From positions 67,842,754 to 67,906,753 of the forward strand of contig CP092875.1 in assembly GCA_030710605.1 (NCBI GenBank): DNA of 64,000 nt. The letters are read 5' to 3'. Numbering within the stretch: position 1 is the first letter of the stretch; every line of letters begins with the position of its first letter. A model generated the notes under the pieces. That model was not told the DNA's origin and searched no databases. It saw only the letters and a list, made by a program, of their open reading frames with translations. The translations under genes and the position numbers were made by a program. Below are positions 38,429-51,489 of this stretch, piece by piece. This DNA is from Cordylochernes scorpioides. Taxonomy: Eukaryota > Arthropoda > Arachnida > Pseudoscorpiones > Chernetidae.

Positions 38429-41015
38429 ATATTTATTAGATATCTCTACAGCCCTTAAACTGCAATAAAATTAATACTATGATTTTGTGAAAAGAAATTG
38501 CTCGCTGCATTAAATATTTAATTTAGATATATATTTCTAAACACACACAGTCATTCAAAACACCAATATACCTCATTACATAAGCAATGCTGAGAATATA
38601 TGCAATAATGTAGCGCTCTGAAGATAAAAAGGGCAAAACCGCCGGGATTGTTCACCAATGATGAGCCATGCCTTTCTTCTCTTAATTTTATTCAATGAAG
38701 TATATAAACTGTAAAGAAATATATTTTGATTATTTTTATTCAAAATGAACACATATAGAGCTTCAAAAATATTTACAATTTCAATTATTTTTCAATAATA
38801 TTTTTCACAATTTCTTTACGAATATTGGAAAGTTTATTTTGGAGAACGTTCTCACGACTTCCTATCGTATTCAGCTGAAGGCGGATTGAGGGTGTATATA
38901 TCATAGCTGTAAACAATCAGAGCTCTTGAACAATACAAATCAATGTATATTTTCAAACAATGCAGACGACCTATCGACCAACTCAGCAGCAGATTTCTCG
39001 AAGGCCAAAATCACAAAGCCAGGTTAGTTGGTCGCTGATAATAAGTGAATCAACTTTCAAATATATTCGGATATCAAGAACTTGAAATAGTGCGAATTGC
39101 ATAGCAAAATAAGACTTGAAAATTCAATATCAATAGAAAAATTCAATCTTAAAAATGTATATAAATGAAGACAAAATAATATCTGAAAAATACAATTGAA
39201 AGCCTTGAAATAATATTCTTCAACAACTTTCCATAATTTTAATAACCCTCTTAGCAAAACCAGATCAATTGAAAACGGAAGATGTTTTTGGAAGAATCTA
39301 ATGTAGAAATGGACAGTTTGATTAAACAAACATATTAATAACGTCAGCTTATAAACATCAAATTATCAGTTTTATTATGGAAATGTCGCCACTTTGGGAT
39401 ATTAATTTGCAATTATATAAATATATTTATTTCTTTTTTCGGTGTTTATAAAGGTTTCTGGAATAATTGTAAACAATTGGAATATCAAGAGAGACAAAAT
39501 ACGACACAAATTTGTCCACAACAAGATAATATAAATATAATAAAATATTGAAAAGTAAATACCATAAAAACAATACAAACAAATAAATATTATAAAGACT
39601 ATACATCAATATATTCTATAAACCCTATAAATATATCTCACGATTTATCCTAAGTCTGTATTCCATACAGTTTTTATTTATATTCATTTACATATGTACA
39701 TATGCGCATTTTCTGAATTATTGTAATCTATTTCCGAAAATATTGTATTGTATATACTACCTAAGTTTTATAAAATAATTATAAATTTCTGTTTCTGAAA
39801 GTGAAGAGTATTTGTCTATATTTGAAAGTATTGTATTTGTGTATATCTAAAAGCATTGCATTTGTTTATATATGAAAGTATTGTATTTGTCGAAACATGG
39901 AAAATTTTTATTTGTCTATACCTGAAATTATTGCATTTGTTTTATATCTTAAAGTATTGTATTTGTCTATACCTGAAATTTTTGTATTTTCTATATCAGG
40001 AAAACTACTGAATTTTAGTTATTTTATGGAGCCTTATATATTTTTCTTGTTTGAGTATTTTTAATCTATTTTTGTGGAAGCATTGTATATTTCTATTTCT
40101 AAAATATTGAATTTATCAAATTCATATTGTATTTGTCTTTTTCTGAATGTATTTGGCCGTTTTTTATTCTGAAAATATTGTATATATCTAATAATGGAAG
40201 TGTGGTATTTGTCTATATATAAAATATTTTTTTTCGATTTATGAGAGTAATTTGTTTATATATTTCTGAAAATATCGTATTTGTCGAATTCTGAAATCAT
40301 TTTGTCTATTCCCGAAGGTGTATTCATAGAGTGATTTCTCAGAAAGTATTGCATTTTTATATTTTTCTGAATGCATTGTATATATCCTCTCAGGAAGTAC
40401 ATTATTTTTGCTATTATACTGAAAAGGAATATTTTGTTTATCTATTTCTGAGAGTATTGTATATATCTTTTCAGGAGAATGAAAGGAAGTATTGTTTTTC
40501 ATATTATATGAACTGAAAAAGTATTGTATTAATCTATTTCTAAAGTTTATGTATTTATTTATTTCTGAAAGTAAATATTGTATTTGTATACTTAGCTAAA
40601 TCAATGTAATGATCTGTATCTAAGAGTATTGATGTATATCTGAGAGTATTTTGTAACTGTCAAATCTTTCTGAAAGTAGTATATCTACTTCTCAACTTGC
40701 TACCTTGTTTGAATAAAATCTTGTTTGTGAAAAATTAAGTATTTTCTGTTAAATACATTTTTCCATATTATATATTGATATTTTTCTCTTTATTATAATT
40801 ATTTATATATTTTTTAAATTTAGAATAAAATGTATTTTGAAATATTAAACGTAAATTGTTTCAAAAATTGGGTATATGATTTATTCAATTTCTCTCTTCT
40901 CTTTCCAACCATCAAAATATTATGAATTACTATTAGTATTTGTATATATAAGCTATTATTATGTTTTTTTCTTACTTGTAAATGTTTATATATGTAAATA
41001 AACATTGGTTTGAAT
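38429..41015. other. A module, copy 2, no gene seen
   Basis: Matches A1 and A3 from about 38700 (atttcaattatttttcaata onward), includes the GTTAGT donor-like site after 39021 and lacks the Helitron/LINE insertion of A1. Near 38655 the motif of the conserved loop is found inverted. It ends in the tandem array and in the sequence taaacattggtttgaataac before the Penelope-like insertion. Confidence 0.7.
39780..40700. repeat. Tandem array of A module, copy 2
   Basis: Imperfect units of the type tatctgaaagtattgtattt, with single-strand length variation. Homologous to 3950-4357 and 62300-63850. Confidence 0.85.
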
Positions 41016-41259
41016 AACGAATTTAGTATTTCAATTAAGAAGGATCAGAAGATGAGTTTCTTTTATTGTATGAATGCTACGAGCTTTCGGGCAAAAGCCC
41101 TTCGACAGGCAAAAATATAACTATACTAAGAAAGATAACGATTTATATATGTTAATCTTAACAGAAGACCGTTTTTTGAGAAAAGTAAATATTAAATCTG
41201 CAGTCTGAAACCACGAGACGGCGCGTGGTTTGGGCTATTGAAATAAAAATGTGGGAGGT

Positions 41260-41715
41260 TTAAATGTAGTTTGTGTAGGCTGCGGGTATGTCAATTTTTC
41301 TATTTATGCTGTGTAGCTTGGATGAAACTATGGATTCCAGAACCAATCTCTGGTGTAGGTTGGAGATATTTTTGTAGTGAATGGTTGGGTTAGCAGTGTC
41401 AAAGGAATGGCCAGAAGATGCAATGTGTTGGAAAATAAGGGAACGGGTATCTCGGTTGATGATGTTGCGTGTGTGTTCGGACATTCTGATGGCGATGGTT
41501 CTACCGGTCTCTCCCACATAGGTGGCAGGACACTGTTGGCACGAGACCGAGTAGACTGCCCCAGAAGAAATTAGAGGATCAGTGGAGGAGTCGGTTTTTG
41601 TGATGGGATGCCTAAGGAGTGAGTGGAGGTTAGGTGTGTTAGTAAAAAAGGTACGGATGCCAAAGGGTTTGAGGAAACGGGAGAGGTTAACTGAGAGGGA
41701 AGAGAATGGGATCAT
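41260..41715 (-). pseudogene. Penelope-like C-terminus with GIY-YIG endonuclease (left arm)
   Basis: The minus strand reads SLSVNLSRFLKPFGIRTFF, then GAVYSVSCQQCPATYVGETG and RTIAIRMSEHTRNI, then LESIVSSKLHSINRK and a stop. VY...YVG, the Arg in GRTIAIR, the His and the Glu in LESI are the GIY-YIG catalytic positions. The Cys pair before YVG is typical of Penelope-like enzymes. The RT domain is missing. The frame further upstream is only antisense of the right arm. Confidence 0.88.
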
Positions 41716-41973
41716 GTGGGAGAGACCGGTAGAACCATCGCCATCAGAATGTCCGAACACACACGCAACATCACCAACCGAGATACCCGTTCCCTTATTT
41801 TCCAACACATTGCATCTTCTGGCCATTCCTTTGACACTGCTAACCCAACCATTCACTACAAAAATATCTCCAACCTACACCAGAGATTGGTTCTGGAATC
41901 CATAGTTTCATCCAAGCTACACAGCATAAATAGAAAAATTGACATCCCCGCAGCCTACACAAACTACATTTAA
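41716..41973 (+). pseudogene. Penelope-like GIY-YIG endonuclease (right arm)
   Basis: The plus strand repeats GETGRTIAIRMSEHTRNIT to the same C-terminus and stop. It begins at the centre of the palindrome, so the Tyr and the first half of the domain are missing. One amino acid differs from the left arm (NIT versus NII). Confidence 0.88.
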
Positions 41974-42247
41974 ACCTCCCACATGTTTATTTCAATAGCC
42001 CAAACCACGCGCCGTCTCGTGGTTTCAGACTGCAGATTTAATATTTACTTTTCTCAAAAAACGGTCTTCTGTTAAGATTAACATATATAAATCGTTATCT
42101 TTCTTAGTATAGTTATATTTTTGCCTGTCGAAGGGCTTTTGCCCGAAAGCTCGTAGCATTCATACAATAAAAGAAACTCATCTTCTGATCCTTTTTAATT
42201 GATATACCTTACTAGAAGAGTCTTTACCTTTAAACGAATTTAGTATT

Positions 42248-43312
42248 ATTTTTGTATAACCCAATATTTTGATCTTTCACTCCCTACTTGTTTGGATCTT
42301 TTCATTTTTAAATCTCTCATGAGAATCTTATGAGATACTATAATTATTTAAAAATGGATTTGAATGATAACAAATTTGTATTCATATTTTAACATACTGT
42401 CAGACCACCTTAAAAGCCTGTAAATTTCACCTAGGCTCAATCAGATAACAATGATTGTTCATAAATTTTAAGACATCTATACGGATTTCTATCTACGTGT
42501 ATGTTAAATATAAAAATATGCAGAAATATAATGGACAAAAGTTGGAGATAAAACCTAACACAAATAAAAATAAAGACTATATGAAAAGATAAAAGTGTAA
42601 AATAATCAGAGAAAATCTGTTAAATAACAGAAAGATGAAGCAAGCAAACGAATGAAAATACAAGAAATTGGAGTGATACAAATGAATCATTTATGACTGA
42701 AAATATATAAAAAATAGTAAAAATCAATCGATTTATAAAAATAAATATATAAATAACTAAATATATAATCTTCATAATTCAAATATTTACTATTGTCTTC
42801 ATGTTTAAATAAATATAAATAAATGTTTAGACATCTAATAAAATAGAACCTCAAAATATTAGTATTATAATCGTGAGTGAGAAAGTAGAATAATATATTC
42901 AGTGCAAAAGTTAATACATTTGTTTATATTAAACTGAAAAGAAAAAATATTTAAAGAAATAATTTTTGGCAAATAATGGATTTTAAAATATTTCATGAAA
43001 AGGTTTACATTAAAAGGTGCCGTGAACTTAACTAATTCAAACTTTCAGCTACCAATGTAAAATACATTCTTATGGCAAAGATAAAAGCGACAAAGGCAGA
43101 CATTATAAATATTGAACTTTTTTCTCAATTCAAAGCGCTATGCCCCCTAGCTATACTTTAGCTGAAATACATGTATGCTTTTACAGTTGTCTATACATGT
43201 ATATATGAAAAAATTTTAGGCTGTAAAAATAATCATAAGATATCAACAAGGAAAAGAAAAGGGAAAAATTGTAATAAAATATTTATAACAAAATTAGTTC
43301 ATTCATCATTAT
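42248..43312. other. B module copy 2, first part, no gene seen
   Basis: AT-rich and homologous to 22500-23400. No coding region was detected. Confidence 0.65.
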
Positions 43313-43974
43313 TTTTTTTTTTTTTAAACAAAAAGCCTTTATTTAGGGTCACTGACCCTATACAGGATTCACCAGAGGTATGCATAAGAACAAAGCAGTG
43401 AGACAAAGGAAATAACAATATAGACAGAAGAAAAAGAAGAAAAAAAAAAGAAAAAAAAAGAGAGAGAAAGAGGGAAGCAAGAAAAACAACACAAAAAGAG
43501 TAGCAGTAAGAAAGTGAGGAGTGAGTGTCACTTGGCCTTCTTCTGAGATACGGACTTGTGGAAACCATAAAACGCCGTAGCAATATACTTATTCTGGGTC
43601 ATATTGTCAATTATTGATGGAAGTGAAGCACAGAGTTGCCCAGTTTTGAGCATAAGGGTTCTTCTTTCAGAGCAGAGCAATCAAAAATATAGTGAGTCAT
43701 TTCATTTTTTAGTTTTGAATTAATGAAGGTACAAATCGGGTCCTCACCGTAGAGCATCTTGGTGTGGTTTTCTCTAAAAAAACTTGAAAGTATTCTAACT
43801 TATGCGAGTAGTTTTACAACCGGGAAAGGAAAATCCCCTAAAAGGTATCCCTCCGTCATGAAAGATATGTGAATGTCTTTGTAGTGAGAGTATATCTTAG
43901 ATTTATCCATTCTTGTAAGGTCGTTTTGTATAGATTGGTCTGCCGCTGTTTTTAAGAGCCCTGTAATCGCGCTA
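43313..43974 (-). pseudogene. LINE 3' fragment
   Basis: The minus strand reads SIQNDLTRMDKSKIYSHYKD near the left of the ORF and MTHYIFDCSALKEE near its end, homologous to the C-terminus of the LINE at 46866-49140. The 3' UTR has cctgtatagggtcagtgacc and an A-rich end at 43313-43327. tcattatt lies on both sides and may be a target duplication. Stops interrupt it. B1 lacks this insert. Confidence 0.65.
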
Positions 43975-46851
43975 TCATTATTATTATTATAAGATAAGTA
44001 AAAATGAGTTATGTAAGAGCTTAAACAGTCTCTCTAATAGGACAAATGAAATTACTAAACCTAAACGATAACAGAGAACTGTGTACAAAACAAGAATGAG
44101 ATTTCTGACAATATATATCTACAATTTGCATGTTAAAAATATTTACAATATCATAAAAGATATTAGTTCCTATATAATTCAAAATATATCTGCAAATGGT
44201 ATTAAATTTAATATACGTTTCTTTACTTTAAATGAAAATACTTGGATCTGTTACTATTAATATTTTTTTGATTCTTTAGTCCAGAAAAACAGGACAATTC
44301 TGTAAAATATTTATTAAGTTTTGGCCCTCGTGTCCAAAAAAAAAAACTCGAGTCTTCTATTGCTTTAAGCCTTTTTAAAAAGCTTCTGAAATTTCCATGA
44401 TTTGAAATGAATTCAGAATTAGGAAAGCTTGGCCAGAAATATTTTACTATTGCAATAGTCTATTTATTATCAGACTCTACGTGGTCAGGATGTTTATGGA
44501 AAATTGAATGTAAAGTTGAAAGGAAATACAGAAAATAGATCATTTCCGACTACCCAGAAATATGAAAATTGGCCAACTTAATATGAATTCTTTGTTTGAA
44601 CGAATATACAAAATATATCAGAATTCTAGATGTTTATTGTGTATGTTATAAATTTAACACAAGAATTTTGGGTAGACAAACTGACAGACATGGAAGCTAG
44701 TTTAATAAAACCTTTTAAAAAAAAGCATTGCAAAATTTCAGCATATTTCAAAGCCGCAAATATGCGAATTGATATTTAGATGGAAAAACAAAACACCTGC
44801 AGGATTTCAGTATAATTTATAAATTATTTTAATATTAAGCCTTTATATCTTTGTATATTAGATGAATATCTTTATATGATGGAATATCTTAGCGGTGTAG
44901 GTGAAAATTTATTTTATCATGTCAACACCTTTTAGGTTTAAATGTGCGATTACTTGATGCTCAATATTTGTCTTTCGGTTCTAAAAAATAAGAGACACTT
45001 GGTCTAGAATATATTTTTAAAAATTTTTGTTGTTTCGACAAAGGTTTGTCTTCGACAAGAAAATAAAACATTTTGTTTAACTCTATGGAGGTATAAATTT
45101 ATAACGTCTTGCTAAAAGAATTTTGTTCAAACGTCGAATAAAAATTATCAAATTTCAAATAACTATAAATGTCACCAGGAAATATTTATCTTCTTATTTG
45201 GTTATTTACCTCAAAGTAAGACTGTGATAAGACTTAGAACTGGCTTTTTTCTATAAACCCGTTCATAGAACGTCTAATAATGAATCAGTATATATATAAG
45301 TTAGCAGAAGGACCTGACTTTGCCAAGCTTTTCCACGGTAAAAGTTTGTCAAACTAATATTGAGATATCAAATCTTGTTCATTATGATTGTATTATGCTC
45401 ATTCTTATTAGTAATCGTGATTATAATAATAAACTTAGAACAGAACAACACTGCCAGTATAGTAGTATCTAATTTACTCTTTAGAAATAATCAATAGATG
45501 TTGATCTGAATCTAACATCGTGTTCTATGTGGTTTAGTGTGCTGTGGAATTCTGTATCTGTATCACTCTTATGTTCCTACTGCGGTGAAACTTCAGTAAA
45601 AGAGAAAAGATGCTATAATCTAAATCTACTCTGAGACCAAGGAGGCTGAGAAGGAATTCCTTACAAGACTCAGCAGGTCCAGTCCACATGTGAGTAATGT
45701 TCATCTAATCTGACTGGGAGAATTGGGATGGACAACGTGGGTGACAATGTTATCTTGGACTGTGAGACATCTTCTAAGATATAGTTTACCCTATGTGAAC
45801 GGAATTGGCAGCAGCTAGGAAATACTTCGATGTTTTTTTATCCAATGTGTTGTTTGAGCGGCTGATCATTTGAAGAAATGTATTTTTAAAATAGTGCCAA
45901 AATAATATCAAATCAAATTTATATGAAAAGTTTTATTGTTATATATTGGTATGTAAAGGTAAAAATCAAATATCATATGGAAATAAGCTAAAAGCTTATT
46001 TCAGAAGTATTGTGGTTTTGTCATAAAAATAACCTGAGTCATCTACTTAAATAAAACAATAAATATATAGTTTTAGGTTTTATTTTCCTTTTGACAGAAG
46101 GAGTGATATTTCTTTTAAAAAACGATATCCTTACAACAAAATTTCCATTTATATTTCATCCATATCTCTCTCACACACACAAAATATTCTGGTAATTTAA
46201 TTACTTTTCAATCCAAGAATATTTTAATTGTGTACATATAGCATAGCCAAGATTCCTTAACGATTTTATTTAATCCAAAGATATAAACTTTAAATTAAAT
46301 TAACTTTAGAAGAAAACAAAATACAATTTAGATATCTCAAGCATAATAACGGATTTTTTTAAATTTTAAATGATTATTCTGATAAACAATAAAAATGAAA
46401 CTTTTCAAAGCTTCTTCCCTAACAACATATATATACTAAATTTTCATCTTTCTCAATTTATTTGTAATCATGAAAATTTCAGAATATTTTGAAAAATAAT
46501 TAAAACAGTTGAAGACTCGAGCTCTCTTTTTGTGGAAACGAGGAACAAACCTCAATGCATCTTTTACTTGATCGTCCTGTCTTTCAGGACATTAGAATCA
46601 ACAATAATTTGATAGTAAAAGATCTGAGTGTTTTCATTTTTAGTGAAGAAAGTACATTAAATTTAATACCTTTTGCAGATTTGAATTCTATAGCAACATA
46701 TATCTTTAAGGAAACACTGTGACAATATATATTATATTGATCGTAGATATTCCAAGAAATCTCTTCATTTTCTCGTTGAGAGCTTGATTTGTTCTTAGAA
46801 TGTTCGAACTCTCAATTTTTTTTCTCTTTTAATAATAATGACAAATGAACA
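43975..46851. other. B module copy 2, middle part, with exon remnant
   Basis: Homologous to 23450-26100 but lacks the Penelope-like end. The Ig-like exon remnant is at about 45621-45790 (frames ETKEAEKEFLTRLSRSSPHV and IGMDNVGDNVILDCETSS). No other gene was seen. Confidence 0.6.
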
Positions 46852-46865
46852 ATTTTGGTGGATAT

Positions 46866-49140
46866 CAACAACAACAACAACAACAATAGCCTTTATTGGG
46901 CACACGTGCCATACAGGATTCTCCGGTAGGACAAAATAAATAAATAACAAATTAGCATCATAGTTATATACAAATATTGGGTATTGACCTCGACCAATTA
47001 TCGAGTTGGATCCGGTGTCTGTGCGAAATATTTTGATTGAGCTGATTTCCAGTATTTATAAAAAGTGAATGCAAAGGGTCTGGATTCTACGACTTTTGCC
47101 ATTAAAACATAAAGCGAATTGCTATTATAGCCGGTCTCTTGACGAAGAATTTCTCTCTCTTCTTCCATTGCCGTACAGTAGAACATGTAGTGTGGAAAGT
47201 CGAGACTAAATTCACCGTTGCATAAGGTGCATTTTATGGTCTTAGTTTTCAAAAGTGAAACATGATTAATTCTCTGTACTGCAAAAAGGCTTCTTACTTG
47301 TGCAATGATTCTCTTTAAGGTTAGGGGGATATTGTCATTCAGATAGCATTCCATTGTAGGTGATGAATGAAAGTATTTATAGTGAGAGTAGAGCACTGAT
47401 TTTCTTATTCTTACCTAATCTAGCTGCAAGGACTGATCGGTTGCCGTTCTAATAATTAGGGGGATGTATCTTTGTAGAATATTGAAGTCTGTACTTCCAA
47501 CAAGCCATGAGAAGCCGGTGTTGTTAAGTAGCTCTGTTATACTTTTTACCAGTCCGATATTCTGTTTTGAAGAAATTGAAATGTCCCACAAATGTGCCAA
47601 ACAAATTGAAGGTAGCCTGCTGCCGTCCATTTTCAGAATTCTAGTCCAGAATTTTAAAGTTAGTTTTTTCACTGTGATATCAAGAGAGTTTCTTCCTGTT
47701 TCGGCCCTCAAAATATAGCCCGGAGTATAGCTTGGAAGGCACAGAAAACGTCTGAGAAAGGTATCCTGGATTCTATCTAAGATTAAGGCTTGATCATGTG
47801 CCCAGATTGGAGCCGCATAGAGTAGGACTGTCAATATCATAGAATCCAACAATCTCATACTTGCATGGAAGGATTTGAGCTTGGACTTCAGAATAATCTC
47901 CCCCACAGCACCCATCGCAGCCATGGTCCTGCCTCTATAATTTAAGGCAACTTGAGTGAAAGAAATCGAAGGGGTTAGCGGGTAGCCCAAGTACATATAT
48001 TTTGATGTAACACTTAAAGGACTTTGACCCCAGTACCATCTTTCTGAACGCGCCACCTTTCCTCCATTACGGAAAACCATTATTCTTGACTTGTTTTCGT
48101 TCAGAGTTAGTAAGTTCGTTTCTGGATAAGTTTTCAGTATATTGATTTTCAATTGAAGGTTTATTTTAGAATCACCTATCAAAACAATATCGTCGGCATA
48201 TAGGAGGAGGTGTATGTTTCCGAAATTGGGTAAGTACATTACTGACAACCCCGAGTCATCAAATATTTTAATCAAATCATTAATAAAGAGTAGGAATAGG
48301 CATAGGAATAGGATAGTGGGTCACCTTGGAGCACCCCCGAACGAATTTCAATGAATTCAGTGATAGAATTGTTCTAACGAACCGCAGCGGTCATGTCTTC
48401 ATAATAACATTCAATTAAGTTTACAAATCGGTGATTCATTCCTATTTTGACTAGTTTTGTCCATAGCAATGCGTGAGGAACCGTGTTAAAAGCTTTTTTT
48501 AAGTCTACGAATAAGGAGTAACATTTGCCTCTTTTCTTCCTTAGGGCAAGTTGGATTACAGATGTCAATATGAAAATGTGATCTTGACATGAGTGAGCAG
48601 ATCTAAAGCCCGCTTGATTCTCTGGGATAATATCATTTGTTTTAATCCATTTGACTAGGCGGGACCTAAGTATTGCTATAAATAGTTTCGCGAAATTGCT
48701 CAGCAGTGAGATTCCGCGGTAGTTGGATGGATTATCAGAATCGCCATTTTTAAAAATCGGATGAATAATAGACTTCGAGAAAGAGGATGGGAATACAGCT
48801 GATCTTAGTATTCTGTTGTACAGATCCTTGAGTAACAGAATGTAACTGTGAGGAAGGAGCTTGATTGCTTCGTTCGGTACCTCGTCGATTCCAGCTGCTT
48901 TACAGTTCTTTAAACGCGAGATTTCTTCTGTTATCTCCCTCATTGTAATTTCCGCCAATAAGCCTGTATCCACTGAAAGCGTGTTTAGTATAGGAAGGAT
49001 ATTTTCTGTTGATGTTTCGGATGAGAGTAGTTTGTCGTAAAATTGGTGCCATTCTTGAAGCGATATGTTTCCTTGAATGAAACTTCTTTTTTTATAAATG
49101 CTTATTGTTTTCCAAAAGTTTTTAGAGTAATGAGTATTGC
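46866..49140 (-). mobile_element. 5'-truncated LINE with 14-bp TSD and (TTG)n tail
   Basis: The direct repeat attttggtggatat is at 46852-46865 and 49141-49154. On the minus strand the element ends with cccaataaaggctattg and TTG repeats. It starts inside ORF2 before the RT fingers. A clean target-primed insertion in B2 only. Confidence 0.92.
46998..49139 (-). pseudogene. LINE ORF2: reverse transcriptase and C-terminal Cys/His motif
   Basis: In order on the minus strand: NISLQEWHQFYDKLLSS, KNCKAAGIDEVPNEAIKLLP, NPSNYRGISLLSNFAKLF, ENQAGFRSAHSCQDHIFIL, CYSLFVDLKKAFNTVPHALL (RT blocks 1-4); then SGVLQGDPLS in another frame; then LLLYADDIVLIGD (catalytic site) and the thumb, ending CTLCNGEFSLDFPHYMFYC near 47200. 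A stop at 48374 and frame changes between 48373 and 48276, plus one near 47400, disable it. The sequence suits an I/R1-like superfamily. The endonuclease domain is missing through truncation. Confidence 0.88.
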
Positions 49141-49784
49141 ATTTTGGTGGATATATTTTATAGTAATGTTTTTTTTTCTCTCTTTCTCCTTGTCAATATC
49201 CTATGACTATTCCATATGGCCTACATTTTTAAATATGTATAGAAAGATATAGAGGCATGCTTGTATGATAGCGCAAGAGTCCATAGGGGGACATAGCGCT
49301 TTAAATTGAAATAAATCCAAGATTATTGATTTTTCTCAATAAATATAATTATTTTTTATTTGAATTAGATCCTGGAGTGTCATTTCTAATTTCAAGTTGT
49401 ATATGTTAAATTAGCGCCATATTTCTTTAAAATGACTGATAAATAGCGCTAAGAATATAATAATGCTATTCTAGAAGAAAGAAAAGAAAGAGAGATAATC
49501 GATTTCAAACTTTTCCTTGGTGAACTTTTTCTATTTATTTGGCAAACATATTCACTCGGAGAGCGTTGTCTTACCCATTTGGTTAGAATTATATATATGG
49601 GTTTCTGCGTAAAATTATAATTTCATAATCATTGATACTATACGATATACACTCAATAGATTTTTAATTATGCAAAATGTGCACAGTTATTAGTAATGAA
49701 TTCACACAATTCTACGACCCTTTATTAGATGTTATTGAGAGAATATTATTTATTAATGTCCCCTCTAATAACTCGTTTTTTTAG

Positions 49785-49854
49785 GTTGACTGCTCCTGAC
49801 CTTCCCTTCCAAAGTGAAAGTTCAGTCCCAGAAGAGGAATCTTTCCTAATTGCG
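49785..49854 (+). other. 70-bp candidate exon (B2)
   Basis: Bounded by tttttttag and gtaata, same length as the B1 copy (26554-26623), reading LTAPDLPFQSESSVPEEESF then LIA. About eight of eleven base-level codon differences alter the residue. Family unknown. Confidence 0.35.
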
Positions 49855-51314
49855 GTAATACAGAACTTAACTTTTATCATTAAAACTTCCTCAATGGTGT
49901 ACTTGAAATTGACAATTTTGAAAATATATCACAATTGCCAGAGTTGGGTTTAGTCACGTATTCCGTGCTAATAATAAAAATTACGAAGATATTTAAACCA
50001 AGAGAGAAGTACTTCAAATTACCAAAGGTTTTCCTTTTTGTTTGCGCTAGTTATAAATTTTTCATATTAGTAATGTATCATCTAAAATATTTAACTTCTT
50101 CATAATGAATGAAAAGAAAAAATCATAAAAAAGACAAGGTTTTATACCATTGATAAACTTTAGGATTATATTATCTTGAAATTCACAGAATCATTCACAA
50201 GGATGTGAAATTATGAAATACCTTTTTGGATTTGATGGTCACATTACACTGATATAATATAGCTTATGTAAGTTTAACATCGAACCAAGGAAAAATCCAA
50301 GCTGTTTTGGTGGCTCTTTGATTCATATGGCCCCAAATATCGTTTTGAAGAAGTCTTATTATTTTGGCGCCATTTGGTGGACCTTGGACGCTACCCTTCA
50401 GGTTAAACCTCTGCTTTTCTTATAAAGAGAAAAGTTTCAAAAATACCGTTTAAACTGTGCAGCAGTATTGTGATGACTATCGAAATATGGTGCGAATATG
50501 ATCAAGTTGAAAGAGATAATTTCAGGTCGAACTGCTATCAATGGATAATGTTGGAATCCTATGTCATGATCAGGAAGGGAGAGCAGGGGGAGTCAGTAGA
50601 ATAGTATGCTTAGAAACTCTCCTTTTTGAGGGTGTGGTCTCCACTCTGGAGGGGCGTGGGTGGGAGCCCTCCGGGAGAGGGGTGGGGTTGTATACCACCT
50701 CTCTCGCGACTCCCTTCCTGGATAAATAGCCTCTTAAGCCTCTTTTTGAGAACCAAATGCTATTAATTCTTTCTATAATTACATAACACAGGACATACAG
50801 AGAAAGTAAGCCCCATAGTCTCAGAGGACTAGTCTGTGGCCTCCCCCTTGAACCCATAGATCCTTTGGCCTGGCTTTTGACCTTTCCTTGGGCCCTATTG
50901 ATTCGGTGGTCTGGGACGTGTGCTGACTCTAAGCTGGCCATGATTTCCATCAACAGCATGCCAACTGCTTGCTCTATTTTATCTTGTGGTATCCCAACAT
51001 TTACGATAGGACTCTGAATGAATATACCTAATGAAGTACTGAACAAATTTGAGGGTTAAACCTTTTTTGTTGATTTAATTCTATCCCTATATAAATTAAA
51101 CTAATTTTAGAGGTTCAATTGATACACAGATTGGCCAATAAGTCCTGAACCCTTTTATTTTTGTTAAAAATTGAAAGGTAAACTAGATTGAAATAATTTT
51201 AGTTTCAATTTTAGTTTGCCTTTAAATTTTAATAAAAAATAAAAAGTTTCGGGTCTTATGGTCCAACCTGTTTATTTGATTTAAATATAAATATTTTTTT
51301 ATAAATTTACGGCC

Positions 51315-51489
51315 AATGCGCTTCTTTTAAATATCATCAAATATTATCTCTACAGACCTTACTGCAATGATATGAGTTATTGAATGAGAGGGTTTGGCTC
51401 ATCAGTAGTGAACCCTCTCATTCAATAACTCATATCATTGCAGTAAGGTCTGCAGAGATAATATTTGATGATATTTAAAAGAAGCGCAT
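51315..51489. repeat. Foldback, B2 copy
   Basis: Arms of about 78 nt around loop tttggctcatcagtagtgaa. Homologous to 28088-28263. The two stem positions that mismatch in B1 are paired here. Confidence 0.9.

Larger units (their letters stand above)
41031..42232. mobile_element. Penelope-like element, partly palindromic, 15-bp TSD
   Basis: The 15-bp direct repeat aacgaatttagtatt lies at 41016-41030 and 42233-42247. B1 shows the uninterrupted site near 22496. The insert is an inverted repeat: about 41035-41520 is the reverse complement of about 41730-42200. Both arms end in gaagggcttttgcccgaaag then ctcgtagc and carry GIY-YIG coding. The right end has actagaagagtctttacctt, like the tail of the other Penelope-like ends here. 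RT is absent, so it is 5' truncated. Confidence 0.85.

Noticed and set aside
41377-41905. Plus-strand frames in the left Penelope-like arm
   Set aside because: Antisense or shifted readings caused by the palindrome.
43299-43583. 94-codon minus-strand frame rich in Phe/Leu/Ser
   Set aside because: Antisense of an AG-rich tract in the LINE 3' UTR; composition artefact.
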